Shown here: piece by piece, positions 36,154 to 45,450 of the stretch
How the letters are laid out: each line of letters starts with the position of its first letter
Position numbering within the stretch: position 1 is the stretch's first letter
Assembly (NCBI GenBank): GCA_913060865.1
Contig: CAJXTU010000002.1
Location: 1 to 64,000 of the forward strand
Length of the DNA stretch: 64,000 nt
Reading direction: 5' to 3'
Source of the DNA: an uncultured Cycloclasticus sp.
GTDB taxonomy: Bacteria > Pseudomonadota > Gammaproteobacteria > Methylococcales > Cycloclasticaceae
Position numbers and translations under genes: made by a program
The notes under the pieces: generated by a model
Told to the model about the DNA's origin: nothing
The model's input: the letters and a program-made list of their open reading frames with translations, nothing else
Databases searched by the model: none

Positions 36154-39100
36154 CGGTTCATCCCCACGCTTGTGGGGAACGCTGCCGCTCGTTAATGCCA
36201 AGGGTAATGCTGGCCGGTTCATCCCCACGCTTGTGGGGAACGCGCTATGTACCAGCGGTTTAGCTATGGCGCACTCGGTTCATCCCCACGCTTGTGGGGA
36301 ACGCCTTAAGCCAGTGGCTTTCATTATTTGATCATGCGGTTCATCCCCACGCTTGTGGGGAACGCGTTGCTTGATGTGGGTAAACTGACTAGGAAATCGG
36401 TTCATCCCCACGCTTGTGGGGAACGCTCTAATTCGGGCCCAATGCTTTTCCAATACCGCGGTTCATCCCCACGCTTGTGGGGAACGCTTGAAAAGCTATG
36501 CGGTGAACTAAGGGACGGCCGGTTCATCCCCACGCTTGTGGGGAACGCTTCAACGCATCTTCGATCAGTATCGGCGCGGCCGGTTCATCCCCACGCTTGT
36601 GGGGAACGCCCAAGGCGATTAAAACCGAACTGGCCGCACAACGGTTCATCCCCACGCTTGTGGGGAACGCTAATGAGCATCAATTTGGGGCAAGGGGTAG
36701 ACCGGTTCATCCCCACGCTTGTGGGGAACGCCATATAATTTAGCCACGTGGGTTCGGTTATAGCGGTTCATCCCCACGCTTGTGGGGAACGCCTCAGCGG
36801 TTTCGTTGTAATAGACCATTAAAATGGTTCATCCCCACGCTTGTGGGGAACGCACCATCAGTAGCCTCATCGCTTTTAACAACGCCGGTTCATCCCCACG
36901 CTTGTGGGGAACGCGAACAGCAACAACGGCGGCGGATGAATACACGCGGTTCATCCCCACGCTTGTGGGGAACGCGCGATGGCTTTCTGTTCTAAATGAA
37001 GTGTTCTCGGTTCATCCCCACGCTTGTGGGGAACGCCTCAACTAGAGCGCTCACTAACTGCTCACTATCGGTTCATCCCCACGCTTGTGGGGAACGCTTA
37101 AGCCGCGTTGGTTAAGCGCAAAGTTCAGTCGGTTCATCCCCACGCTTGTGGGGAACGCCTTAAGCCAGTGGCTTTCATTATTTGATCATGCGGTTCATCC
37201 CCACGCTTGTGGGGAACGCGTTGCTTGATGTGGGTAAACTGACTAGGAAATCGGTTCATCCCCACGCTTGTGGGGAACGCTCTAATTCGGGCCCAATGCT
37301 TTTCCAATACCGCGGTTCATCCCCACGCTTGTGGGGAACGCTTTACCCGTTTGCTCAAACTCGTCGTAAAGCCCGGTTCATCCCCACGCTTGTGGGGAAC
37401 GCGGTAGTGGTTAGCTCCCGGTGCTACGGATTCCCGGTTCACCCCCACGCTTGTGGGGAACGCTTTTCTCAACGTCCATTTTTAGCCAGGTACTCCGGTT
37501 CATCCCCACGCTTGTGGGGAACGCAGAATAAGCGGCTTAATTTAAGAATCAAAGAACGGTTCATCCCCACGCTTGTGGGGAACGCGGGTTGCTGTAACCG
37601 CTGTATTTGTAGGCTTACGGTTCATCCCCACGCTTGTGGGGAACGCAGTTATTTAATGATTACATTGTGTTGCCTTCTCGGTTCATCCCCACGCTTGTGG
37701 GGAACGCAAGCTACTATCGAAGAGCTGACTCCCTTAATACGGTTCATCCCCACGCTTGTGGGGAACGCTGTATCAAGGTGGCTGCAATGCGATGGACGCC
37801 CGGTTCATCCCCACGCTTGTGGGGAACGCATTAACCCATGTTTTGCAACGTTTGCATTTACCGGTTCATCCCCACGCTTGTGGGGAACGCGTGAGCGGGT
37901 GACGGTTTGGATGGGTGATGCGGCGGTTCATCCCCACGCTTGTGGGGAACGCCTGGGGTTTGATCAAGCCTTAGCCGATCAAAACGGTTCATCCCCACGC
38001 TTGTGGGGAACGCTCACACGCATGGATGATACTAAAAACATAAGACGGTTCATCCCCACGCTTGTGGGGAACGCTTTTGCTGGCATTGCCCATAATGGTT
38101 TTGTCGCGGTTCATCCCCACGCTTGTGGGGAACGCGATCAGCGAGGAAGGCACATAAGCAAATCTCCCGGTTCATCCCCACGCTTGTGGGGAACGCTTTA
38201 GCGAACTCGTTTGTGTCGTTATTTAGCTCGGTTCATCCCCACGCTTGTGGGGAACGCATGACCGACCTAACCCGCGAACAAGTAAACACCGGTTCATCCC
38301 CACGCTTGTGGGGAACGCTAACTAAAATCCTTCTTAGACATTATTGACTCCGGTTCATCCCCACGCTTGTGGGGAACGCGGGGGTAAAATTGGTGGGCCG
38401 TCTAAATTCAACGGTTCATCCCCACGCTTGTGGGGAACGCCCCTGCCGGACAGGGAAGAGATTGAACGGTCGCGGTTCATCCCCACGCTTGTGGGGAACG
38501 CCCCAGTTTGACCGGAGAAATTGTGTCGTCTAGCGGTTCATCCCCACGCTTGTGGGGAACGCTTGAATATCGGCCAGCATATAAATAGCGGTATCGGTTC
38601 ATCCCCACGCTTGTGGGGAACGCGCCAATAGCGATCACTCCATGTCGTGCGCCATGCGGTTCATCCCCACGCTTGTGGGGAACGCAGCGGCCTGACAAGA
38701 CGGCCATGTCGATAAAGCGGTTCATCCCCACGCTTGTGGGGAACGCCGAAACGGGGCTGCAAATATTAACTAAGCAGCCGGTTCATCCCCACGCTTGTGG
38801 GGAACGCAGATGATTCACTAAATGAACCAAGCTGTATAACGGTTCATCCCCACGCTTGTGGGGAACGCATAATCTCGCCATACGAGCCATCAAACACAGT
38901 CGGTTCATCCCCACGCTTGTGGGGAACGCTCGTTTGGTAGCTGTATGTCACCGTCAATAACCGGTTCATCCCCACGCTTGTGGGGAACGCTTGCTAAGTC
39001 GGTTTTAGGTCTACTGCTTGCTCGGTTCATCCCCACGCTTGTGGGGAACGCCAAGGCGCTCAAATCGGACTCGTTACATTTCACGGTTCATCCCCACGCT

Positions 39101-39722
39101 TGTGGGGAACGCTAATGTTTTCGGCGCAAACGTTGTGTTAGTAACGGTTCATCCCCACGCTTGTGGGGAACGCCTGTTGCGGGTTCTTCACCGACTAATG
39201 CAGAGCGGTTCATCCCCACGCTTGTGGGGAACGCTAACACTTTGAATATTCAACACACTAGAAACACGGTTCATCCCCACGCTTGTGGGGAACGCTAGGT
39301 TTTGGTCGTCAAAATAAGGGATGGCGGCGGTTCATCCCCACGCTTGTGGGGAACGCTTAGGTATTGATGCGTAGTCGGTAATGAAACCCGGTTCATCCCC
39401 ACGCTTGTGGGGAACGCACTCGTAGGCATTTCCGGTATCTGGCTCATACCGGTTCATCCCCACGCTTGTGGGGAACGCCTCAATACCGCCTAGCGCATCA
39501 CCAAAGGTCGCGGTTCATCCCCACGCTTGTGGGGAACGCAGCGGGTTTTTTATGTCCGCAGCTAGTGGCTGCGGTTCATCCCCACGCTTGTGGGGAACGC
39601 TCATCAATTAGAAAGGCGCCAAATATAGGGTACGGTTCATCCCCACGCTTGTGGGGAACGCTCTTGCCTGAGCTATTTCTTGATCTGTTAGCGCGGTTCA
39701 TCCCCACGCTTGTGGGGAACGC
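36154..39722 (-). CRISPR. Type I-E CRISPR array, 59 repeats and 58 spacers
   Basis: The 29-bp repeat begins on the plus strand with CGGTTCATCCCCACGC and recurs every 61 bases. Two intervals are 62 (repeats 29-30 and 41-42), giving 33-base spacers; all others are 32. The transcribed strand is the minus strand, by comparison with the E. coli repeat (stem CCCCAC/GTGGGG, 5' handle ATGAACCG) and by the leader next to cas2. Repeats are nearly invariant. Repeat 12 (36825) has T for the first C and repeat 22 (37435) has C for the eighth base T. Spacers 3-5 are repeated exactly as spacers 17-19. No degenerate terminal repeat is seen at the distal end. Confidence 0.99.
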
Positions 39723-39806
39723 TCTTATTGTACATAATTGATTTACCGAGTAATTTTAGACCAGTTACTGGTTACCAAACAATAAGGTTAAATTTATATT
39801 ATTTTG
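39723..39806 (-). promoter_or_regulatory. CRISPR leader
   Basis: 84 bases between cas2 and the first (newest) repeat. AT-rich, with a CCAGT-T-ACTGG palindrome near 39760-39770. It should contain the array promoter and the sites for spacer integration. I could not find a convincing match to the IHF consensus. Confidence 0.7.
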
Positions 39807-40112
<306 letters not shown>

Positions 40113-41030
40113 TTAATCATTTCGATGCCCTTCATCGCCAATACCTTTTGCTAATGGAATTGCTGGTGGCACGGATTCTTTAGGTGGCTTAGGCGGAGAA
40201 ATATCACCTGCAGCTAGGACATCTTCAATCAATGGAATGATTTTTTTCAGTATTTTTTGCTCTCGAAATATATCACGACAAGCGAGCCTAACTTGTTTAT
40301 CTGGCGCATAAGGATTTTTTGATGCAATTTGAAAAGCTAACGGAACAACTGAATCAAATTTATAGATGTCCGCTATGTCATATACGAATGATAGCGGTTT
40401 TCCTGTGTGTATAAACCCAACGGCAGGCGCGTAACCTGCTGCCAATACAGCTGCTTCTGTTATCCCATAAAGACATGATGTTGCGGCACTTATACATTGG
40501 TTAATCACATCACCTGCCTCCCAATCTTTCGGATCATAGCGCCGACCGTTCCACTTTACGCCATGTTGCTTGGCTAATATTTTGTATGTGCTGCGTACGC
40601 GTGCACCTTCAATACCTCGTAACTGATCCACACTTCTACGTTGTGGTGGTTCCTCTCCAAACCGTAAAGCATACATTTTACGGACTACTTTCAACCTTAG
40701 ACTATCGTCTAGGGCTAGTTTTGCTTGATACAACAATCTATCCGACCTCGCCCCTCCCGGTTGACCTGATGCATATAAGCGAACGCCTGCTTCCCCGACC
40801 CACACCAAAAGAGTGCCAACTTGCGCGGCTAACCTAACTGCTGCATGTGAAACTCTTGTGCCTGGCTCAAGCATAATGCAAGCAATACCACCTACAGGAA
40901 TATGGGTCCGAATACCTGTTTTATCAATTAAAACAAATGCACCATCTTTTACGTCTACCTGACCGTATTCAAGAAATATCATCGAAATGCGGTCTTTCAT
41001 AGGTATAGGTTTTAATGCAGTAAATGTCAT
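40113..41030 (-). CDS. cas1: CRISPR integrase Cas1 (type I-E)
   Basis: 305 residues. Metal ligands Glu141, His208 and Asp221 (with Asp218) fall at the same numbers as in E. coli Cas1, in RGIEGAR and HTGKPLSFVYDIADIYK. It cuts and joins new spacers into the leader-proximal repeat together with Cas2. All key residues are kept, so acquisition should be functional. Confidence 0.98.
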   Translation of the reverse strand: MTFTALKPIPMKDRISMIFLEYGQVDVKDGAFVLIDKTGIRTHIPVGGIACIMLEPGTRVSHAAVRLAAQVGTLLVWVGEAGVRLYASGQPGGARSDRLLYQAKLALDDSLRLKVVRKMYALRFGEEPPQRRSVDQLRGIEGARVRSTYKILAKQHGVKWNGRRYDPKDWEAGDVINQCISAATSCLYGITEAAVLAAGYAPAVGFIHTGKPLSFVYDIADIYKFDSVVPLAFQIASKNPYAPDKQVRLACRDIFREQKILKKIIPLIEDVLAAGDISPPKPPKESVPPAIPLAKGIGDEGHRND

Positions 41031-41064
41031 TTATTGTTTAAATATTTCTTAATTAAGTACAAGG

Positions 41065-41682
41065 TTAAGCCTTAGCAATTGACAAAAGCCCGCAGCCAAA
41101 AGCTTTCGCTGGGCCGATGCCTTTCTGTAACTGCTCAAAAAATAGCTCAGGCTCTGAAATCGTTAATATCCCCTCAAATAAAACGGGTTGAATCTTACCG
41201 CTACGCTTTTCTTTCACTTTACGAAAATACAAAACAGGTTCTGGCTGAATGATTAAAGAATCCAATTGTGCAAAATCATGTAATTTACGTTCTAACCAGG
41301 CTTGTTGCTGTTCTTCATGTAATAAAGGTACTCGAACTGTTTTGGTAAACGTCTTACCCTTTTTTTCTACTGTGCCTTTATCGCTATCTTTAATGGTTTT
41401 TATAGGATTAACCCGTAAACGAAAACGTAATCTCTGGCCTTGCGTGAAAGCTGGATTATAGTCTCTCATACCCAGAATAGCCGGACTACCCTCAGATAAT
41501 TGCGGTGTTGTTGCCGATTGCAATAATATTTTAGAGCCTACACCTTTTTCTAAACTTTCCACACGAAACAGAAAGTCTCTGTTTTCATTGTCACGTTCTG
41601 GGAATAAACGCCATAAGGCTTGATGCAGTTCATAGCTATTTTTAGCCAGCGTCCAGGGAATATGAATTTTACTAAGATACAT
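41065..41682 (-). CDS. cas6e: crRNA endoribonuclease Cas6e
   Basis: 205 residues, two ferredoxin-like domains. His20 (ELHQALWRLFP) matches the catalytic His of E. coli Cas6e. The C-terminal Gly-rich loop GPAKAFGCGLLS is typical. It cuts pre-crRNA after the repeat stem to leave an 8-nt handle. Its start overlaps the end of cas5 by 11 bases. Confidence 0.97.
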   Translation of the reverse strand: MYLSKIHIPWTLAKNSYELHQALWRLFPERDNENRDFLFRVESLEKGVGSKILLQSATTPQLSEGSPAILGMRDYNPAFTQGQRLRFRLRVNPIKTIKDSDKGTVEKKGKTFTKTVRVPLLHEEQQQAWLERKLHDFAQLDSLIIQPEPVLYFRKVKEKRSGKIQPVLFEGILTISEPELFFEQLQKGIGPAKAFGCGLLSIAKA

Positions 41683-42349
41683 TAGCCGCTCCTTTTGTTG
41701 TCGTCATAAACACTTTACGACTGGCAAACTGTCGTGGCTGGTGAATAATCGGCACATCGCGCACCCTTATCTCTCTAGCATTGTTACTATATTCTTCACT
41801 ATAAATAGTCATCGTTATTTCGCTATTCTGAGCAAGTGCCATCAAAGCCGTTTCAGCCTGCATTTTTGTTTCAAATAACGGACGCGTAATAGGACAACTA
41901 CGCCTGCCTAAAAAAGGCGTATAAACAGGTTGCTTTATGGCCTTTTCAATATCTGATAATGAAATAGCCGCTTGTTCCTGTGACCAAATGGCAACCGTAT
42001 AGCAGGCATCTTGCCAATATTCGCGCCATGTTTGAATGGTTTCATGGCTTTTTAAGCCTTGATAATGAACACGTGCATTTTTAACGGTATGATAATCAGT
42101 CATTTTCTGCATGTTTATTTTGTGACCATACTCATCAATTTTCTGATCAACTCGCACCGCAAACGCCACACTACTTGCCAAGGCTTGCAGTCCTGCCTTA
42201 TCTGTTCGGTCTACGCCCAAACAAGCGCCCAACAAGCCCAATAAAACACTGCGCCCAGGAAATAACTCAGAAGGCCGCAAGCCTTCAAAGGTTTCTTTCC
42301 CCCACGCCTGCAATGGACCTTGTAGCTTTAATATTAGAAATTCACGCAT
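41672..42349 (-). CDS. cas5e: Cascade subunit Cas5e
   Basis: 225 residues, Cas5/CasD family (start FLILKLQGPLQAWG, then RPSELFPGRSVLLGLLGACLG). It binds the 5' handle of the crRNA and caps the Cas7 backbone. Order and size agree with E. coli CasD. Confidence 0.97.
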   Translation of the reverse strand: MREFLILKLQGPLQAWGKETFEGLRPSELFPGRSVLLGLLGACLGVDRTDKAGLQALASSVAFAVRVDQKIDEYGHKINMQKMTDYHTVKNARVHYQGLKSHETIQTWREYWQDACYTVAIWSQEQAAISLSDIEKAIKQPVYTPFLGRRSCPITRPLFETKMQAETALMALAQNSEITMTIYSEEYSNNAREIRVRDVPIIHQPRQFASRKVFMTTTKGAANVS

Positions 42350-42367
42350 GATATTTCCTCGCTACAT

Positions 42368-43483
42368 TCAAGTATTTTGACCATTAGCACGTACCCAGCT
42401 TTCTAACTTTGGTAAAGAGACTTGTTGTTTTATATCCTCTGGCAAATCAATAGCTTCCAAAGAAAATTCTGCACAACGTTCAGTCAAACCATAACCACGA
42501 TGTACTTTATCCCAATAAGCATTTAATTCTTTAATCGAGGGTTCACGAAAACCACCGTTATGAGCTACTTTTATTGGTTTTTCAAAAGCATTTGCCAAAG
42601 AAATAGGCTGATCTGAAAAACTGACCAATGCAACATCCGCTAAATTATGAGCGGCAAAGCTTTGTTGTTTTGCACTGGGGACTTCCGTTGCTAGCATATG
42701 TAAAACGTGCGCTGCAATCTCTAAGGCCTGTTCACGGCTTGCATCACCTAAATTTTGTTGTAATTGTCTGAGATTCAAACTGGCGTAACGATAAAATACC
42801 CCTGAAGAAAATTCTTGCGTGTCTAAATGACCCGAGCCAAGCTCTTGTAGATCGTCAACGGCAGTAAACCAGTCTATATCGGCATCAACAGCATGTGTTG
42901 TAATGGCATGAGCTACAGCTAATGCGCCATCAATTTGACCTATTTCACTCATCAAGCCAGAAGTTGCCATACGCCCTGATAAAGCAATATCTAACCCACT
43001 TGCTAAAGCTTGTCGAAATGCAATGCTGTCTTTTTCCACTTGTTTCTGTAGTTTTTTAGGGTCAATGCTCTCCATTTCCATTGCTTTGACCTGATCACAA
43101 AAATAAGCGACTTCCTCTAATACCCATGGTGCTACAGCATCATTTTCTACTTTGGTTTCCGAATCTAATTTTTTTCCACTGATTAACTCAATGGTTTTTT
43201 CAATCAGCTCTTTATCAAACCGTTCACTTAGTGCTTTTAGGACATATTCTTTCAGGTTATTTTTCTCAGGATCCCATAGATGTTTTGTTCGGATACTGGG
43301 TGCCCCTAAATGCTGCCGATAATAATCGCTGTGTCGCATCGTCCGCTTTAAACTTTGACTAGATACTCTAACTCGGCGTTTGCCCCCAAAAACAGCCGAT
43401 TTCTGCATATTCATATCATCACGATTTAAACATGAGGGGCTGTGTGAAATTAAAATGTGAAAATTAATAAAGTTCTCGTTCAT
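42368..43483 (-). CDS. cas7e: Cascade backbone subunit Cas7e
   Basis: 371 residues, Cas7/Cse4/CasC family. Typical N-terminal [32 protein letters not shown]-like block followed by RVSSQSLKR. Six copies line the crRNA in the Cascade complex. AAGGAG is present upstream. Confidence 0.97.
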   Translation of the reverse strand: MNENFINFHILISHSPSCLNRDDMNMQKSAVFGGKRRVRVSSQSLKRTMRHSDYYRQHLGAPSIRTKHLWDPEKNNLKEYVLKALSERFDKELIEKTIELISGKKLDSETKVENDAVAPWVLEEVAYFCDQVKAMEMESIDPKKLQKQVEKDSIAFRQALASGLDIALSGRMATSGLMSEIGQIDGALAVAHAITTHAVDADIDWFTAVDDLQELGSGHLDTQEFSSGVFYRYASLNLRQLQQNLGDASREQALEIAAHVLHMLATEVPSAKQQSFAAHNLADVALVSFSDQPISLANAFEKPIKVAHNGGFREPSIKELNAYWDKVHRGYGLTERCAEFSLEAIDLPEDIKQQVSLPKLESWVRANGQNT

Positions 43484-43499
43484 GATTATTACTCCTTGT

Positions 43500-43961
43500 T
43501 TAAGCAGTTGCTTTGGTTTTAGCGTTCGTTTGGTAATAGAAAAAATCTTCTAATAGTTTACGTTTAGCAATATCGTTCCAGTAATACAGTGTTTTAGCCA
43601 TATTCAGCCAATCTATTGTAGGGTTTGCCTGCTTTAATAAGCGTCGTAACTGAATAAGATCATTAGGTTCTTCAGAGCGAATTACCATAAACAGACGTTT
43701 TTCGTTAATCTTGGCTTTCGCCAGAGCTTTGCCTAAAGAGTCGCCATTCTCTGTATGGCTAATCATGGGCAAACAAAATAACAGACGTTGTAGCTGTTGA
43801 TTGCCTTTTTCACCTTGCAAAGTATGATAGAAAGCAGGTATTTCAATTAAATCACTGGGCTTAACCGCTCTTTTTAATTCGGCTTTAGGGCCAGGCTTTA
43901 GATTTTGATAGCGTTGATAAATCGCCAGAAAATCCGGCAGTTTGTTTTCTCCTTCACTCAT
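43500..43961 (-). CDS. cse2: Cascade small subunit Cse2 (Cas11e)
   Basis: 153 residues, all-helical, with the family's RRLLKQA and LARAL-like helices. Two copies stabilise the R-loop. It overlaps the end of cse1 by eight bases. Confidence 0.93.
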   Translation of the reverse strand: MSEGENKLPDFLAIYQRYQNLKPGPKAELKRAVKPSDLIEIPAFYHTLQGEKGNQQLQRLLFCLPMISHTENGDSLGKALAKAKINEKRLFMVIRSEEPNDLIQLRRLLKQANPTIDWLNMAKTLYYWNDIAKRKLLEDFFYYQTNAKTKATA

Positions 43962-45450
43962 TTTCTTCTCCTTGTGGCTCTAAGTCTTTTAAATATTTCT
44001 GTAAGGAACGTCTAGCCATCGCTAGGGCTTTTAGCATTTTGGGTTCTTGTCGATAAGGGGTTGTGGCTTGATTAAATAATTCTTTAACAATGCTTTTTAG
44101 TTGTTGCTGTAATGCGTCAAGATCATCTTCAGGCGCTTCAAAGTGTACCTGTGCCAAACTTTTCTGCATTAAGCTTTCAGTTTGCTGGTAATAAATAGCC
44201 TCCACAGGATCGCATAGGTTCACTCCAGAACCATTCACTTTATCTTTTATGCCCACAGCAAATAGGTACAAGGCTTTGCGTAATGCTGTTTTATAAGCCA
44301 ACCCATTCTGAATAATTTGCTGAATAACTTCAACATGTTCAGTCCAGCCTTGTGCCAGACTAAATAAATCATGCCGACGCTCCAGAATAGTGGCTTGATT
44401 ATTTCGATAGCCTCCGACAATTAATTGCATTTTCGCTGACGCAATAAATTTTCTCGCCTGCTTTATCACTGGGGCGGCTTGCTGACCACCTTTATCGCTT
44501 TGCTGATCGACTACTAAACGGCTCATATGTGTCCAAGTCGGAGCATTCGTAGTAAAGGATGGAAATTTTTCCTCTTTGTTGCCTGCTTTAATGGTAAAAA
44601 TGCGGGACGATAAAGGATGCGGCCATACGCCTTCAATGGTGTAGCTGAATTTCTCCTTATTAAATCCAGTATAAACTGGCTCATTACAACCGCAGCAACT
44701 GCATCGTTGTTGCTCGGAAGTGGCTTGCAATAACTCAAAATGCGCAGGTTGCCACAACAAGCCTCTCAATAAGCCTATGGCTGAAGCCTGTATCGTATCG
44801 CCTTTATTGATCGGAGTTAAATAATTGGGTACTTGATCCTTAGTGGTTTCATACCAAGGCATAATTGACGTGATTGTTTCTTCTGTTAGGACATTCAGCC
44901 AGATAGTTTCTCTTGGCGTTTTGCCTTTAATCAATAGCGTGATGGGTGTACTGCCCCGCAAACTACCTTTAAAGCCGCCCCCCATACTGGGACAGTTGTT
45001 TGCCGCGTTAAAAAGCGCAATCGCTACACAACCGTGACATAAACCTTCGATTAAACCTTGTGGATTGACAAAGGTTTTATTGGTTCCATCGGCTACCCCG
45101 GCCATTAGCTTATTCATCGGGGTTGCATCCGTGGATTTCACACCACGAAACTGCATAAACGGCGTCTCAGGATGATCAAGATCGAACCAGTTCAGTTTAT
45201 CCTGAACAGCCGCTTGATAAACCTCAGGCGTTAAAGGTTGGTTGACATATTTCCCCAAGGCTTTTTTATTTTCAGGTGTAAATAAAGTTTGTGTGATTGC
45301 ACTCAATAACTGCAAACAGGCCAGCTCCATATCATCTCGCGGCAAATAAATATCACCCTCTTTTTCCCCACAAAGCAATTGTTGTAGGGTGATTTTTTCA
45401 TAAATGCCTTGATTCTGAATGGGTATCCAGGCAGCTGTTAATAAATTCAT
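43954..45450 (-). CDS. cse1: Cascade large subunit Cse1 (Cas8e)
   Basis: 498 residues, PAM-recognising subunit of type I-E Cascade (E. coli CasA 502). Four-Cys zinc-type cluster is suggested by CHGC (138-141) and CSCCGC (250-255). The C-terminal helical bundle ends in RRSLQKYLKDL. Start overlaps the end of cas3 by four bases. Confidence 0.96.
   Translation of the reverse strand: MNLLTAAWIPIQNQGIYEKITLQQLLCGEKEGDIYLPRDDMELACLQLLSAITQTLFTPENKKALGKYVNQPLTPEVYQAAVQDKLNWFDLDHPETPFMQFRGVKSTDATPMNKLMAGVADGTNKTFVNPQGLIEGLCHGCVAIALFNAANNCPSMGGGFKGSLRGSTPITLLIKGKTPRETIWLNVLTEETITSIMPWYETTKDQVPNYLTPINKGDTIQASAIGLLRGLLWQPAHFELLQATSEQQRCSCCGCNEPVYTGFNKEKFSYTIEGVWPHPLSSRIFTIKAGNKEEKFPSFTTNAPTWTHMSRLVVDQQSDKGGQQAAPVIKQARKFIASAKMQLIVGGYRNNQATILERRHDLFSLAQGWTEHVEVIQQIIQNGLAYKTALRKALYLFAVGIKDKVNGSGVNLCDPVEAIYYQQTESLMQKSLAQVHFEAPEDDLDALQQQLKSIVKELFNQATTPYRQEPKMLKALAMARRSLQKYLKDLEPQGEENE

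Noticed and set aside
36328-39741. Open frames across the array with repeated [14 protein letters not shown] and SSPRLWGT segments
   Set aside because: They are the CRISPR repeat read in three frames; the 61-base period shifts frame each unit. Not genes.
39723-39806. IHF site in the CRISPR leader
   Set aside because: AATCAA is present but the downstream TTR part of the consensus is missing.
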